32,942 nucleotides of DNA from CAZVRZ01 sp964629965 (GCA_964629965.1 CAZVRZ010000058.1:1-32942), one strand, 5' to 3'. Counted from the first letter of the stretch, positions 1-8,324 are shown. The notes: generated from the sequence alone by a model not told the origin. Program-made: numbers and translations.

Positions 1-193
1 TCTCTTTGCCCTGGCTTGCAGCCTCAACTACCTGGTAAGGTAGCAACTTGGGTTACTTATATGACGGACTGAATATAGAACTATTTCTTTCTGTTAATCA
101 GTATCTCTATTTGCTATCTCTGAACATAGACTTAACAGTTCAAATTAATACTGATGGCGATGATTGAATTTTTGGCAACCTGGAGAGCAATGA

Positions 194-1612
194 ATGCTGA
201 GAAAACTACTTATATATATAGTTATTACCATTTTAATAGTGGGGTGTAAGGGAGTAGAAATCTCCACCTTCGAAACAGCAGAGAATTCGGTGGCATCTAC
301 CCATTTGCCTAAGACATTCACTCCGACACGTGAATTGACCCTTACGAACCAGCCTGTCTCGCCGGCTGTGAGTGAAACACCCATTCCAACGCGGCCCTCT
401 CCTACGAACACACCACTGACCACTCCCACGCCCACGCTAACACCCGCCAAACCAGGCAACTACCCGCCAGAAGCTCGCATAACATCCCACTGCCTGATCA
501 TAGCGCCCACCATGCCTCCCGAAGCAGCTTCCAACACCATCCTGGTATTGAACAGCATAGGGGCCGCGGACAGCGGAAACCCTGAGACTTATTTGTTGGA
601 TATGGCGGATGGACAGTTTACCCACATTGCCAGGCCTAATGAGAGTTCTGCGTACTTTGTAATATCAGCAGATAGACAACTTATGGCTTCTGAGAATTTA
701 TTGTGGAATGAAGAGCGCACAACATACCAGAAAGAGTTAGTCATTGCCACATCGAAAGGAGAACGGCTGATCACCTTGCCATGGGAGAAAGAATGGTATG
801 GCCTCCATGCCTGGCAGGATGATCAGAACTTAATCATCAGTTATTTAGAAAATGACGATTTTACCCAACGAGTCGCTGCGTTACTGATTCTGAATCCTTT
901 CACAGATGAACGTCGATGGTTATCACCACATTTTCCGGATGTTTTTGAGGTTGCTTTTCCTGGTTGGACTGGTTGGCATGATGCAGTTTACAATTCAACC
1001 CTCACTCGAGCCATCTACCCGCGTACCATCGGAAATGACCAGGAACTATACACATATGCCATCTGGGATCCCTTGAACCAACAGCCTATCGCCAGTTTGG
1101 AAGGCATTTTTACGAATTTCACCCTATGGTACAAAAGATCCCCGGCGCCCCGTTGGTCCCCGGATGGCACTCAATTCGTGTTCGAATCGCATGGAATTGA
1201 TCCAGATACACCGATCTCTGAATTGTATCGGGTGAGCCAGGATGGGCAGGCTGAACAGATCACGAACTTGACTTCAGTTCTCTTACTTAACGTTTCTTTC
1301 AGTTGGTCACCTGATGGACAGAAAATTGCCTTCTTCGCGAAAAATTGGCAACAGCGGCCTCGTGATAGCCGCCCAATGGTTTTGGATATGCAGACCATCG
1401 ACATTCTCGATTATTGCCTGGAGGTGAATTATTCACTGCCTCTGACCACGTATCCAATCTGGTCGCCGGATGGCAATCAGTTTGTGGTGGTGGATTGGAA
1501 TGATGATAAATTCCATTCGCGCGTCATTCTGGTGGACATCGTTCAAGGCCTGGCGGCAGTGGTCGCTGAAGATATGGAACCTGTTGGTTGGATGCTGCCG
1601 GCGCCAAAATAA
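194..1612 (+). CDS. WD40/PD40 (TolB-like) beta-propeller lipoprotein
   Basis: The 472-residue product starts with a lipoprotein signal: positive residues, a hydrophobic stretch and the lipobox ending VGC with Cys18. A Thr/Pro-rich linker follows (about residues 40-88, TPTPTLTP-like), typical of surface lipoproteins. The rest is a probable beta-propeller. Three copies of the TolB/PD40 blade signature are visible in the C-terminal half: WSPDGTQF, WSPDGQKI and WSPDGNQF. The ATG at 194 is preceded by GGAGAG at 182-187, six bases away. The protein should be anchored outside the cytoplasmic membrane. Its ligand or partner cannot be read from the sequence, and there is no tol/pal neighbour, so a TolB role in a Tol-Pal complex is not implied. 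It is a single-gene unit with a terminator at 1794-1819. Confidence 0.8.
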   Translation: MLRKLLIYIVITILIVGCKGVEISTFETAENSVASTHLPKTFTPTRELTLTNQPVSPAVSETPIPTRPSPTNTPLTTPTPTLTPAKPGNYPPEARITSHCLIIAPTMPPEAASNTILVLNSIGAADSGNPETYLLDMADGQFTHIARPNESSAYFVISADRQLMASENLLWNEERTTYQKELVIATSKGERLITLPWEKEWYGLHAWQDDQNLIISYLENDDFTQRVAALLILNPFTDERRWLSPHFPDVFEVAFPGWTGWHDAVYNSTLTRAIYPRTIGNDQELYTYAIWDPLNQQPIASLEGIFTNFTLWYKRSPAPRWSPDGTQFVFESHGIDPDTPISELYRVSQDGQAEQITNLTSVLLLNVSFSWSPDGQKIAFFAKNWQQRPRDSRPMVLDMQTIDILDYCLEVNYSLPLTTYPIWSPDGNQFVVVDWNDDKFHSRVILVDIVQGLAAVVAEDMEPVGWMLPAPK

Positions 1613-1793
1613 GAATATGGCTCATCATTTGGCATAAAATATCCATTGCTCATCTCATGATCAGTACCTTGTTAACCTAGTTTCTGGTGCGAAACGCGCA
1701 TCATGGTACATTGTGCGCGTCTGAATAGAATGGTGGGAATTCAAGCAATTCGGCCGGAATATATTAACCCATCCAAAACAAGTATACAACGAA

Positions 1794-1819
1794 CCGCTCC
1801 CAAAAGAGCGGCCTTTTTT
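1794..1819 (+). terminator. Intrinsic terminator downstream of the WD40 lipoprotein gene
   Basis: A 6-bp GC-rich stem, CCGCTC (1794-1799) with GAGCGG (1806-1811), encloses the loop CCAAAA and is followed by CCTTTTTT. It is a classic Rho-independent shape on the plus strand. It lies about 180 bases past the stop of the upstream gene, so it could instead end a short unannotated RNA. Confidence 0.75.
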
Positions 1820-2158
1820 GCGTCAAAATAGGGTATGCTAGAGGATTCATTTCCAGGAAGAAAGGATGCCCAGTCCAGGGATACAAGCCTCGCGAGCCGT
1901 ACCTGAACTGGGCCACCGAAGCCCGGTGTAGCAGACTTTGGCCCTAACGAGCAAGCGTATATTGAGAAATCGATGCAGTGTGATGCGCCGCGTCCAGGTA
2001 GCTGTGCGCACCGTGGGCGGAAGGGATGTATGATCGGACATGGATACTACCGGGGGAAACCGCGCGACCAGTTGAGGATGTATCCACTGCGGCTCAAGCC
2101 GGGTATGCGGTTGTAAGCGCCGGGCGAGGGGGTGCCTTGAGGCGCGGCCGAGCATTGC
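1820..2158. other. Gene-free, inverted-repeat-rich region (possible structured RNA or element remnant)
   Basis: No credible protein is found here; a 102-codon minus-strand frame has a composition unlike a protein. The stretch about 1869-2140 is rich in complementary segments. CCCAGTCCAGG (1869-1879) faces CCTGAACTGGG (about 1902-1912) with one mismatch, and between them lies the palindrome CTCGCGAG. GGGCCA (about 1910-1915) faces TGGCCC (1939-1944). TGGATAC (2041-2047) faces GTATCCA (2080-2086). The arms partly overlap, as in pseudoknotted or alternative folds. I do not recognise it as RNase P, tmRNA, 6S or SRP RNA. No reverse transcriptase, HNH or TnpB gene adjoins it. The identity is open. 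Confidence 0.3.
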
Positions 2159-3421
2159 TCAAACACTTTGCGGTAGCCTGTGGGCGGGCAGGGTAAAAAT
2201 AAAGCGGCTGCCGGTGCCCTCGGGAGATGGCTCGACCCAAATTTTGCCGCCGTGGGTTTCCACGGTCAATTTGCAATAGGTCAGGCCGAGGCCAAAGCCG
2301 CGCCGGCGGTTCTTCTCGCCGGCAACCTGCGAGAAGCGTTCGAAGATGCGCTGGCGCTCGTCTTCGGGAATGCCGGGGCCGCTGTCGGTGACGCTGACGT
2401 AGACCAGGTCGCCTTGGCGCCGGGCATCGATATCAATGTGGCCTCCAGCAGGGGTATGCTTGATGGCATTGTCCAGCAGGTTTGCCAGGACGCGCTCGAT
2501 CCGCTCGCGGTCAGCCTGCAGGGGGATGAGGTCTACCGGTACATGGTTGTTCACTGTGGTGCTGCGCTTTTGTATGTTGGGCATGCCGGCAAGGATGGTT
2601 CCGACGATATCTCGCAGAGCGAACTCGCTGATATTCAACTCGACCAGGCCTTCATCCATGCGGGAAACTTCGAGCATCGATTCGATCAGGCGCAGCAGGC
2701 GGCGGTAGGCGGAATTGGCAATCTCTAGAAATTCGTGGTTGGCGGAGCGCACCTCATTTGGCAGGGAGATCTCCAGCGCCTGGATGGCGACATACATGGC
2801 GCTGAGCGGGTTGCGCAGGTCATGGACGATCAAGTCGGTGGTTTCCTGGCGCACTCGCTGCAGATCCAACAGGTGCTTATATTCGCTCTCCAGCGCAGAG
2901 ACCTGGTTGGAAAGGCTGCGCTCGCGCACGGTTTTGGCGCGCCGGTCGTCGTCGGAAGCCCGCAGGCGGGCGCTGAGCATTTCCAGCAGGTCCAGGCCAA
3001 CGAAAGGCGGTTCGTGGATGAGCTGCTGAAAGCCGTCGCGATCTGTTACCAGCAGTTTCGTTTTTTCGACCGCCACCACGGAGGCCGAACGGGCGCGATT
3101 TTCTAACAGGGCCATCTCGCCAACGATGTCGCCGGGACCGCGGTAGCCGAGGATGATGGGGGTTTCGAAATCGCCCTTGACGATCGCCACCCGGCCTTCC
3201 CAGATGATGAACATCTCGTCGCCGACCTGGTTTTCGCGCAGCACTACCTCTCCGGGCGCCAGTTCCCGGTGCCGGAACAACTGCACCAGTTTGCTGCTGT
3301 TTGAGGCAGTTAAAACCTTGAGAAAGGGGAACTCATGGGTCACATTGGTTTCATCTTCGTTGAGCGGCTGCATTTCTAGCAGCCGGTCGAGAATGTTGGC
3401 AGGCAAGATCTCGGAGGGCAT
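2159..3421 (-). CDS. Cyclic-nucleotide-binding-domain sensor histidine kinase
   Basis: This is a soluble 420-residue kinase. Residues about 30-150 form a Crp-like cNMP-binding domain; the phosphate-binding cassette region reads GEMALLENRARSAS, with Glu102 and Arg110 in the usual places. A predicted coiled coil (about 160-195) leads to the HisKA dimerisation helix with phospho-acceptor His200 in DLIVHDLRNPL. The HATPase_c domain has N-box Asn314/Asn318, G1 box DSGPGIP (346-352), an F-box and G2 box GFGLGL (375-380). There is no membrane segment, so it probably senses an intracellular ligand or docks to a partner. The ATG at 3421 has AGGAG just upstream, overlapping the ftsK stop, so translation is likely coupled to ftsK. 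No response regulator is adjacent. Confidence 0.85.
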   Translation of the reverse strand: MPSEILPANILDRLLEMQPLNEDETNVTHEFPFLKVLTASNSSKLVQLFRHRELAPGEVVLRENQVGDEMFIIWEGRVAIVKGDFETPIILGYRGPGDIVGEMALLENRARSASVVAVEKTKLLVTDRDGFQQLIHEPPFVGLDLLEMLSARLRASDDDRRAKTVRERSLSNQVSALESEYKHLLDLQRVRQETTDLIVHDLRNPLSAMYVAIQALEISLPNEVRSANHEFLEIANSAYRRLLRLIESMLEVSRMDEGLVELNISEFALRDIVGTILAGMPNIQKRSTTVNNHVPVDLIPLQADRERIERVLANLLDNAIKHTPAGGHIDIDARRQGDLVYVSVTDSGPGIPEDERQRIFERFSQVAGEKNRRRGFGLGLTYCKLTVETHGGKIWVEPSPEGTGSRFIFTLPAHRLPQSV

Positions 3422-3433
3422 ATTGTCTATCTC

Positions 3434-5770
3434 CTAAACATCTTCATCATTATCTTCATCTGTTCTGTTTTCGCCGGGAATTTCATCGTCCGGACCGATC
3501 AACACCTCACGCTCACGCCCGCCGCCCTGGGAGGGGCCTACGATGCCCAGGTCTTCCAATTCGTCGATCAGGCGAGCGGCGCGCGGGTAGCCGACCCGCA
3601 GGCGGCGCTGCAGCATGGACGTGCTGGCGCGCTGCGTATCGCGGACGATGGCAATGGCTTTGTTGACCAAATCGTCCCGGTCGGCAGCTACTGTTTCTTC
3701 TGCCAGCAATACTTCCCACGGCGGCTGTTCTTCAGTCGGGGTAGGGTGCGCTTGCTGCCAGAAAGTGATCACTTTTTCTACTTCGGCGTCGGAAATCATC
3801 ACACCCTGGCAGCGCATGGGAGCGGGAGCCTCGGGCGGCAGGAAGAGCATATCGCCATGCCCCAGCAGCGATTCGGCGCCGGTTGTATCCAGGATGACAC
3901 GCGAGTCAACGGAAGAAGCCACGGCAAAGGCGATGCGGGCAGGGAAATTGGCTTTGATCAGGCCGGTGACCACATCGGCACTGGGGCGCTGGGTAGCTAC
4001 CACCAGATGTATGCCGGTGGCGCGTGCCATCTGCGCCAGGCGCACCAGGGTATGCTCGGTCTGCTCGGGGGCAGACATCATCAGGTCGGCCAGTTCGTCG
4101 AGCATGACCACGATGTGGGGCAGCACTTCGGCGCCTTTCCGGCGCTGCACCTTGCGGTTGTATGATTCGATGTGCCGGGCGCGCATTTGTTCAAGCAGCT
4201 TATAGCGCCGCTCCATTTCTGCCACCACCCAACGCAGTACTCCCAAGATGCGTTCCAGGTCGGTTTCAACCTTGCCGAACAGGTGGGGCAAACCGTTGAA
4301 ACGCACCAACTCGACCATCTTTGGGTCGATCATCACCAGGCGCAGTTCCTGTGGGGTGTTGTTCATCACCAGCCCAGCGGTGAGGGCGGCAATGCAAATC
4401 GATTTGCCCGAGCCGGTGGTGCCGGCGATCAGCAGGTGGGGCATGCGCGCCAGGTCGGCGACCACCGGCTGACCAGACACATCCCGCCCCAGGGCGATGG
4501 TCAGCGGCGAGCCGATCTTGTAGAAAGCTTCGTTTTCCAGGATCGGGCGCAGGCGCACGATGGAGGATTTGATGTTGGGCACTTCAATTCCTACGTACGG
4601 CCGGCCGGGCACGGGCGCCTCGATGCGCAAGCGTTCGGCCGAGAGCGCCAGTGCCAGGTCGCGGCGCAGCGCCGAGATCTGGGAGACGCGCACTTTTTGT
4701 TTGACGGAATCTTCATCAGAAGCAAGCTTGTCCATGAAACCCGGCTCGATGGCAAACTGGGTTACGGTTGGCCCGACGCGGAAGCCGATTACCTTGGCGG
4801 GGATGCCAAACTCAGCCAGCGTCTTCTCGATCAGCCCGGCGGTCAGATTGATGTTGCGTTCATCGGGGCGTTGGCCCTGTTCGTTTGAGAGGATGTCCAG
4901 CGGGGGCAGGCGCTCGTCGCGTGGCGGGGGAGGCGTGCTTTTTTCCTCGCCCGGCTGCAGGCGCAGGCGTTTGCGAAACTCGGCCGGCAGCGGCTCGCGG
5001 CGAGCGCTGCGCTTGAAAATGCCGCCGGTGGGTTGCGGTTCTTCTGCGCCAGACAGGCTGACGGCAGGTTCCACCGGCAGCGCGGCCGGCTTGTCGGATG
5101 AGTTCAGCCAGCGTTGGAAACGCTGGCCAAGCGGGTCAAGCAAGCCCAGGCCATGCAGCAGGCAGAACAGGGTGAAACTGCCGGCGATCAATAGCAACCA
5201 GAATTTACCCGATAAGCCGACTGGATTCAGGATCAGGCGCAGCAGCTCGGCCAGCCCCCAACCGACACGCCCGCCATCCAGCTCGGCATTGGCGCGCTCC
5301 AGGGATGAATTTCCCAGGATGGCAAAAAGCACCACTCCTGCCAGGGCAGCAATCTCCAGCGAAAATATGCGGTTCCAGGGGATGCCCGAAGGCTGCGCTC
5401 CCAGTAGATCCACGGCGGGCGAATTGGCCTTATCTTCAGGCTGCGCCTGCTCGGCAGAGATGGAAGATTGAGTGGGTTGGCGGCGCAAGATCAGCAGGCC
5501 GGCAACCATGCCACCCAAAACCACGAACAGGCTGCCCCAACCCAGCCACAAGCGCAGCACGCGGCGCCACAGGTTTAACAGAAAGCCGCTGGTCCAGGCG
5601 GGGAACAACAGGGTCAACAAGGTCATCATGGCAAAAGCCAACACGGCCACGCCGAGTATATCCCAGGCGAAGCGGCGCAGGCGATCTACCATCTTGACCA
5701 GAGCCAGCCAACGGGAGGTGGGTTGGGCCTGGCTGGCGACAGGTGGAGTCTTGGAAACGGAGGGGCTCAT
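3434..5770 (-). CDS. ftsK: DNA translocase FtsK/SpoIIIE
   Basis: The product is the hexameric DNA pump that clears chromosome dimers and trapped DNA at the division septum. From the ATG at 5770 it has 778 residues. The N-terminus carries four predicted membrane helices, then a Pro-rich linker. The motor domain has Walker A IAGTTGSGKS, Walker B VVMLDELADLMM and the ATQRPS segment. The C-terminal gamma winged helix, which reads KOPS-like sequences, includes STSMLQRRLRVGYPRAARLIDELE. The open frame extends further upstream but overlaps the transporter gene and loses protein-like composition, so I place the start at MSPSVSKT, 47 bases after the transporter stop. No strong ribosome-binding site is visible there. 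The downstream kinase starts 12 bases after the ftsK stop. Confidence 0.92.
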   Translation of the reverse strand: MSPSVSKTPPVASQAQPTSRWLALVKMVDRLRRFAWDILGVAVLAFAMMTLLTLLFPAWTSGFLLNLWRRVLRLWLGWGSLFVVLGGMVAGLLILRRQPTQSSISAEQAQPEDKANSPAVDLLGAQPSGIPWNRIFSLEIAALAGVVLFAILGNSSLERANAELDGGRVGWGLAELLRLILNPVGLSGKFWLLLIAGSFTLFCLLHGLGLLDPLGQRFQRWLNSSDKPAALPVEPAVSLSGAEEPQPTGGIFKRSARREPLPAEFRKRLRLQPGEEKSTPPPPRDERLPPLDILSNEQGQRPDERNINLTAGLIEKTLAEFGIPAKVIGFRVGPTVTQFAIEPGFMDKLASDEDSVKQKVRVSQISALRRDLALALSAERLRIEAPVPGRPYVGIEVPNIKSSIVRLRPILENEAFYKIGSPLTIALGRDVSGQPVVADLARMPHLLIAGTTGSGKSICIAALTAGLVMNNTPQELRLVMIDPKMVELVRFNGLPHLFGKVETDLERILGVLRWVVAEMERRYKLLEQMRARHIESYNRKVQRRKGAEVLPHIVVMLDELADLMMSAPEQTEHTLVRLAQMARATGIHLVVATQRPSADVVTGLIKANFPARIAFAVASSVDSRVILDTTGAESLLGHGDMLFLPPEAPAPMRCQGVMISDAEVEKVITFWQQAHPTPTEEQPPWEVLLAEETVAADRDDLVNKAIAIVRDTQRASTSMLQRRLRVGYPRAARLIDELEDLGIVGPSQGGGREREVLIGPDDEIPGENRTDEDNDEDV

Positions 5771-5817
5771 GCGCGCAAAATCATTATGCTTTTCATCGGG
5801 CAGATTGGCAGGCCTGG

Positions 5818-6759
5818 TCAGGGCTGGCTTTGTTCTCGCAGCGAAGCCGCCAGGATGCCTGTTAGGATAAGTATAGCACCAAAAAGCTTTAAGACCGTGG
5901 GTTTTTCTCCCAGGATGAAGTAGGCCAGGATGGTCGACCCGACCGGTTCGCCTAGCAGGGTGAGAGATACAAAGACCGCCGAAAGGTAGCCCAACGCCCA
6001 GTTGAAGGTGGAATGTCCCAGGAGCTGCGGCACGAGCGCCAGCAGTAAGAACCAAAGGTAAGCCTGGGCCGGGTAGCCCCAGGGTGTTTGGCCAAAGGCG
6101 AACATGATGGCGATCAAGACCAGGGCTGCCATGCCGTACACCAGGAAGATGTAACTGATCAGCGAAACGTGCCCGCGCAGGCGGCGTCCGATGATCATGT
6201 AACAGGCGCCGGCGAACGCGCCGCACAAGGCCAGCAGGTCGCCCAGAAAGGCTGGCCCCTGGACGAAATCTCTCAGCGGCGGGCAGACCAGGCCAAGACG
6301 GCTCAACGAGCAGGTGTCGGAGAGACCTACGACGGCGCCGCCCAACAATGCCAGGATCAACCCAACCGAAGCCAGCCGCGCCAGCCGCTCGCCCAACAGG
6401 GCCGGTCCCAGCAGCGCCACAAACAACGGCGTGGTGCTCACCAGCACGACCGAGCTGGCTACGCTGGTGTATTCGAGGGAAGTGATCCAGGTGGCGAAGT
6501 GGAGTGCCAGGAAGAGACCCGAGAGAAGCGCCCAGCCCACCTCCCGGCGAGAAAGGGAACGCAGCTCGGCGCGCCGGCGGGTGAGGGCGGACGGCGCCAG
6601 GATCAGTGTGGCGATTGCCAGCCGGTAGGCGGCGATGACCAGCGAAGGGGCGTCTTTTTGGGCGTAGCGGATCAAGATCGAGGCCGTGGAGACGGCGAAA
6701 ATGCCGAAGAGGATGGCCAGCAGGGGAGGAATGGCAGGACGGCGTTCGGGAGGGGTCAC
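5818..6759 (-). CDS. DMT-superfamily transporter with two EamA domains
   Basis: The 313-residue protein is almost entirely hydrophobic, with about ten membrane helices in two EamA repeats. Recognisable features are the N-terminal FAVSTASILIRYA and the end segment in which LGEPVGSTILAYFILGEKPT matches the conserved LxEP...GE of the repeat. It is an inner-membrane drug/metabolite exporter of unknown substrate. It begins with GTG overlapping the TGA stop of the preceding protease gene (GTGA), which indicates translational coupling. Its place directly after a Ni-SOD maturation protease is notable, but nothing in the sequence shows metal transport. Confidence 0.85.
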   Translation of the reverse strand: MTPPERRPAIPPLLAILFGIFAVSTASILIRYAQKDAPSLVIAAYRLAIATLILAPSALTRRRAELRSLSRREVGWALLSGLFLALHFATWITSLEYTSVASSVVLVSTTPLFVALLGPALLGERLARLASVGLILALLGGAVVGLSDTCSLSRLGLVCPPLRDFVQGPAFLGDLLALCGAFAGACYMIIGRRLRGHVSLISYIFLVYGMAALVLIAIMFAFGQTPWGYPAQAYLWFLLLALVPQLLGHSTFNWALGYLSAVFVSLTLLGEPVGSTILAYFILGEKPTVLKLFGAILILTGILAASLREQSQP

Positions 6760-7070
6760 TTTTGGGCAGTGTGGGCAGGCCGGCGAACGTGCCAGATCAC
6801 TTTGCCGATCAGGGAGGCCGGCGAGATGGGCCCAAAGCTGCGGCTGTCGATGCTGCCCGGGTGGGTGCCGGTGACAAAAATCTGCGCACGATCTGGCGAG
6901 ATGGACTCGATCTGTTTGATCAGCCGCCCATACTGTGGGTGCTGGAAGGCGATCACATCACCTTTGCGCAGAGGAAACAGAAAGAGGGGGATTTTGACAG
7001 TGACGACAAAATCTCCCTCCAGGTATTGTGGGGATAGACTGCTGCCAGTGACTTTCAGCAGGCGCAGCAT
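6756..7070 (-). CDS. sodX: Nickel-type superoxide dismutase maturation protease (S26 signal-peptidase-like)
   Basis: This 104-residue protein is a minimal S26 peptidase. The Ser motif GSSLSP (9-14) supplies catalytic Ser11; the usual Met after it is Leu. The general base is Lys52 in RLIKQIE. A conserved C-terminal block TGTHPGSIDSRSFGPI (68-82) follows. In known systems this enzyme removes the SodN leader so that the nickel-binding His becomes the N-terminus. It starts 3 bases after the sodN stop with no clear ribosome-binding site, so it probably depends on coupling to sodN. There is no membrane anchor beyond a short hydrophobic stretch at about 26-34. The neighbour makes the family assignment strong. 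Confidence 0.88.
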   Translation of the reverse strand: MLRLLKVTGSSLSPQYLEGDFVVTVKIPLFLFPLRKGDVIAFQHPQYGRLIKQIESISPDRAQIFVTGTHPGSIDSRSFGPISPASLIGKVIWHVRRPAHTAQK

Positions 7071-7073
7071 GAA

Positions 7074-7571
7074 TTACAGGGCGGGATAGACTAGCTCGAG
7101 CGCCGGCGCGTAGGGGGCCTTGGCGCGCTTGGTAGCCACACCCTTGGTGGCCCAGAAGAGTTCAGCAAATTCGTTCAGGGCTTCTACCAACTGCAGAGCA
7201 GTTTCGCGATCGACGGTCTGGCGAGCCTTAGAACCCAGCGCCATGATCTTGTGCACCAGAGCGTGGGCATTGGGGAATTTTTCCAGGTGCTGCGCCTTGA
7301 GATAGTCGCCCCAGATGACGCGCACTTCATGCTTGGCCTTCTCGGCGTGTTCTTCCTTGACGGCGATATAGCGGGACATGCTGTTCTGATAAGCCAGGCC
7401 GCGCTCGGGCTTGCCTTCCAGATCGGTCATCAGGTCGATCATGCGCACCACGGTCAGGGCAGCGATCTGGGCAACGATGGGATCGTAGATACCGCAGGGA
7501 ACATCGCAGTGAGCTTTTACTTCTTCGATACCGAAACGCTCATCGAGCGCTTGCAAGAGTTTGTAGATCAT
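7074..7571 (-). CDS. sodN: Nickel-containing superoxide dismutase precursor
   Basis: The 165-residue precursor has a 20-residue leader (MIYKLL...EEVKA) followed by HCDVPCGIYDP, the diagnostic Ni-hook. Mature His1 (residue 21), Cys2 and Cys6 ligate nickel. The remainder is the four-helix bundle of the hexameric enzyme, which converts superoxide to oxygen and peroxide. The ATG at 7571 has a near-perfect TAAGGAGGT just upstream, which rules out the longer in-frame start. The leader is cleaved by the protease encoded immediately downstream. Ni-SOD is best known from Streptomyces and marine cyanobacteria. There is no Fe/Mn-SOD in the window. A consensus promoter lies at 7642-7670 and a 14-bp palindrome at 7618-7631. 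Confidence 0.95.
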   Translation of the reverse strand: MIYKLLQALDERFGIEEVKAHCDVPCGIYDPIVAQIAALTVVRMIDLMTDLEGKPERGLAYQNSMSRYIAVKEEHAEKAKHEVRVIWGDYLKAQHLEKFPNAHALVHKIMALGSKARQTVDRETALQLVEALNEFAELFWATKGVATKRAKAPYAPALELVYPAL

Positions 7572-7617
7572 GAATACCTCCTTAGAGAAATAGATGATGA
7601 TTAGATCATTGGTCTTG

Positions 7618-7631
7618 GTGGGATATCCCAC
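7618..7631. promoter_or_regulatory. 14-bp perfect palindrome in the sodN leader
   Basis: GTGGGATATCCCAC is perfectly self-complementary and lies a few bases downstream of the predicted sodN transcription start. The position suits a repressor operator (for instance a nickel or redox regulator) or a small leader hairpin. The regulator is not identified. Confidence 0.45.
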
Positions 7632-7641
7632 ATCTTTTCTC

Positions 7642-7670
7642 ATCATAATGATAAAGATAATTCCTGTCAA
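7642..7670 (-). promoter_or_regulatory. Consensus sigma70-type promoter of the sodN operon
   Basis: On the minus strand TTGACA (7665-7670) is followed after exactly 17 bases by TATGAT (7642-7647). The predicted start is near 7635, giving a leader of about 64 bases. The spacer is AT-rich (TTATCTTTATCATTATGAT), loosely like Fur-family boxes. Confidence 0.85.
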
Positions 7671-7794
7671 GCTTAAATGGACAATATTTATCTAATTCTA
7701 ACGTTTTGAGGTGGTCTCTATCCTAAAAACAGTGAGATGAATTGTGTAATCGTTTGAGTTTTGGCGTTTGGGGGATGTGGAAAACAAGGCGTGC

Positions 7795-7823
7795 TTGACA
7801 GGGGATTCTAGCAAGGCTACAAT
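7795..7823 (+). promoter_or_regulatory. Consensus promoter of the ferredoxin gene
   Basis: TTGACA (7795-7800) and TACAAT (7818-7823) are separated by 17 bases. The predicted start is near 7830, giving a leader of about 95 bases. It is divergent from the sodN promoter, and both -35 boxes sit in the same decamer GCTTGACAGG. Confidence 0.8.
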
Positions 7824-7925
7824 TCAGCCAAGATCATGAGCAAGCTGCTTGTAGTTTCAGGAAACGCTAAGAACATTGGCAGTTTGTTCCCGAGTTTAAA
7901 TTTCTTTAGGATATAGGAGGATTGT

Positions 7926-8324
7926 ATGCCGCATATTATTACCAGTCTCTGTTTGCGTGATGGTGGTTGTGCAGAGGTGTGCCCGGTGGAATGCATTGTG
8001 CCCGGTAATCCGCAGGAAGAATGGCCCTGGTATTACATCGATCCAGATACTTGCATTGACTGCGGCGCGTGCGTGGCTGAATGCCCGTATGAAGCCATTT
8101 TCCCTGAAGATGAAGTGCCATCTGCTTACCAGGCCAAGGGCGGCGAGTATATCAGCCGGATTGGCCTGGATGGACATTACGAAGGGGTCAATCATGAACA
8201 TGTCGCAGTGGTGTTGGATTGTGTTAAGCAGTTGGAGGCAGGCGAGCAGGTCGATTTGACGGAAGATATCCCGGCAAATTATGACTTCTTCCGGGTTGGA
8301 CCTGGTTACAAAGCGGCTGGTTGA
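7926..8324 (+). CDS. Two-cluster (7Fe/8Fe) ferredoxin
   Basis: This 132-residue electron carrier has an N-terminal cluster domain. The first motif is C9-x5-C15-x3-C19-P...C23. The second is C43-x2-C46-x2-C49-x3-C53-P in CIDCGACVAECP. By analogy C43/C46/C49 with C23 hold one [4Fe-4S] cluster, and C9/C15/C19 with C53 hold the other, which may be [3Fe-4S]. The remaining 75 residues form an acidic tail with no cysteine motif except C72-like positions, consistent with the FdxA-type family. The start has AGGAGG at 7915-7920, five bases before the ATG. It is transcribed alone from its own promoter. The redox partner is unknown. Confidence 0.88.
   Translation: MPHIITSLCLRDGGCAEVCPVECIVPGNPQEEWPWYYIDPDTCIDCGACVAECPYEAIFPEDEVPSAYQAKGGEYISRIGLDGHYEGVNHEHVAVVLDCVKQLEAGEQVDLTEDIPANYDFFRVGPGYKAAG

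Noticed and set aside
1..193. Possible end of an upstream gene or promoter at the left edge
   Set aside because: I found no open frame with recognisable protein, no hairpin with a T-tract, and no convincing -35/-10 pair before the ATG at 194.
1847..2155. A 102-codon minus-strand frame in the structured intergenic block
   Set aside because: Arg/Pro/Thr-rich composition, no ribosome-binding site, and strong inverted repeats argue against a protein.
4172..5471. Long plus-strand frames (up to 303 codons) opposite ftsK
   Set aside because: They mirror the codon structure of ftsK; their products are Arg/Ser-rich with no recognisable domains.
5771..6226. N-terminal extension of ftsK by 152 codons
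   Set aside because: It overlaps the EamA transporter gene on the same strand in another frame, and the translated extension is not protein-like.
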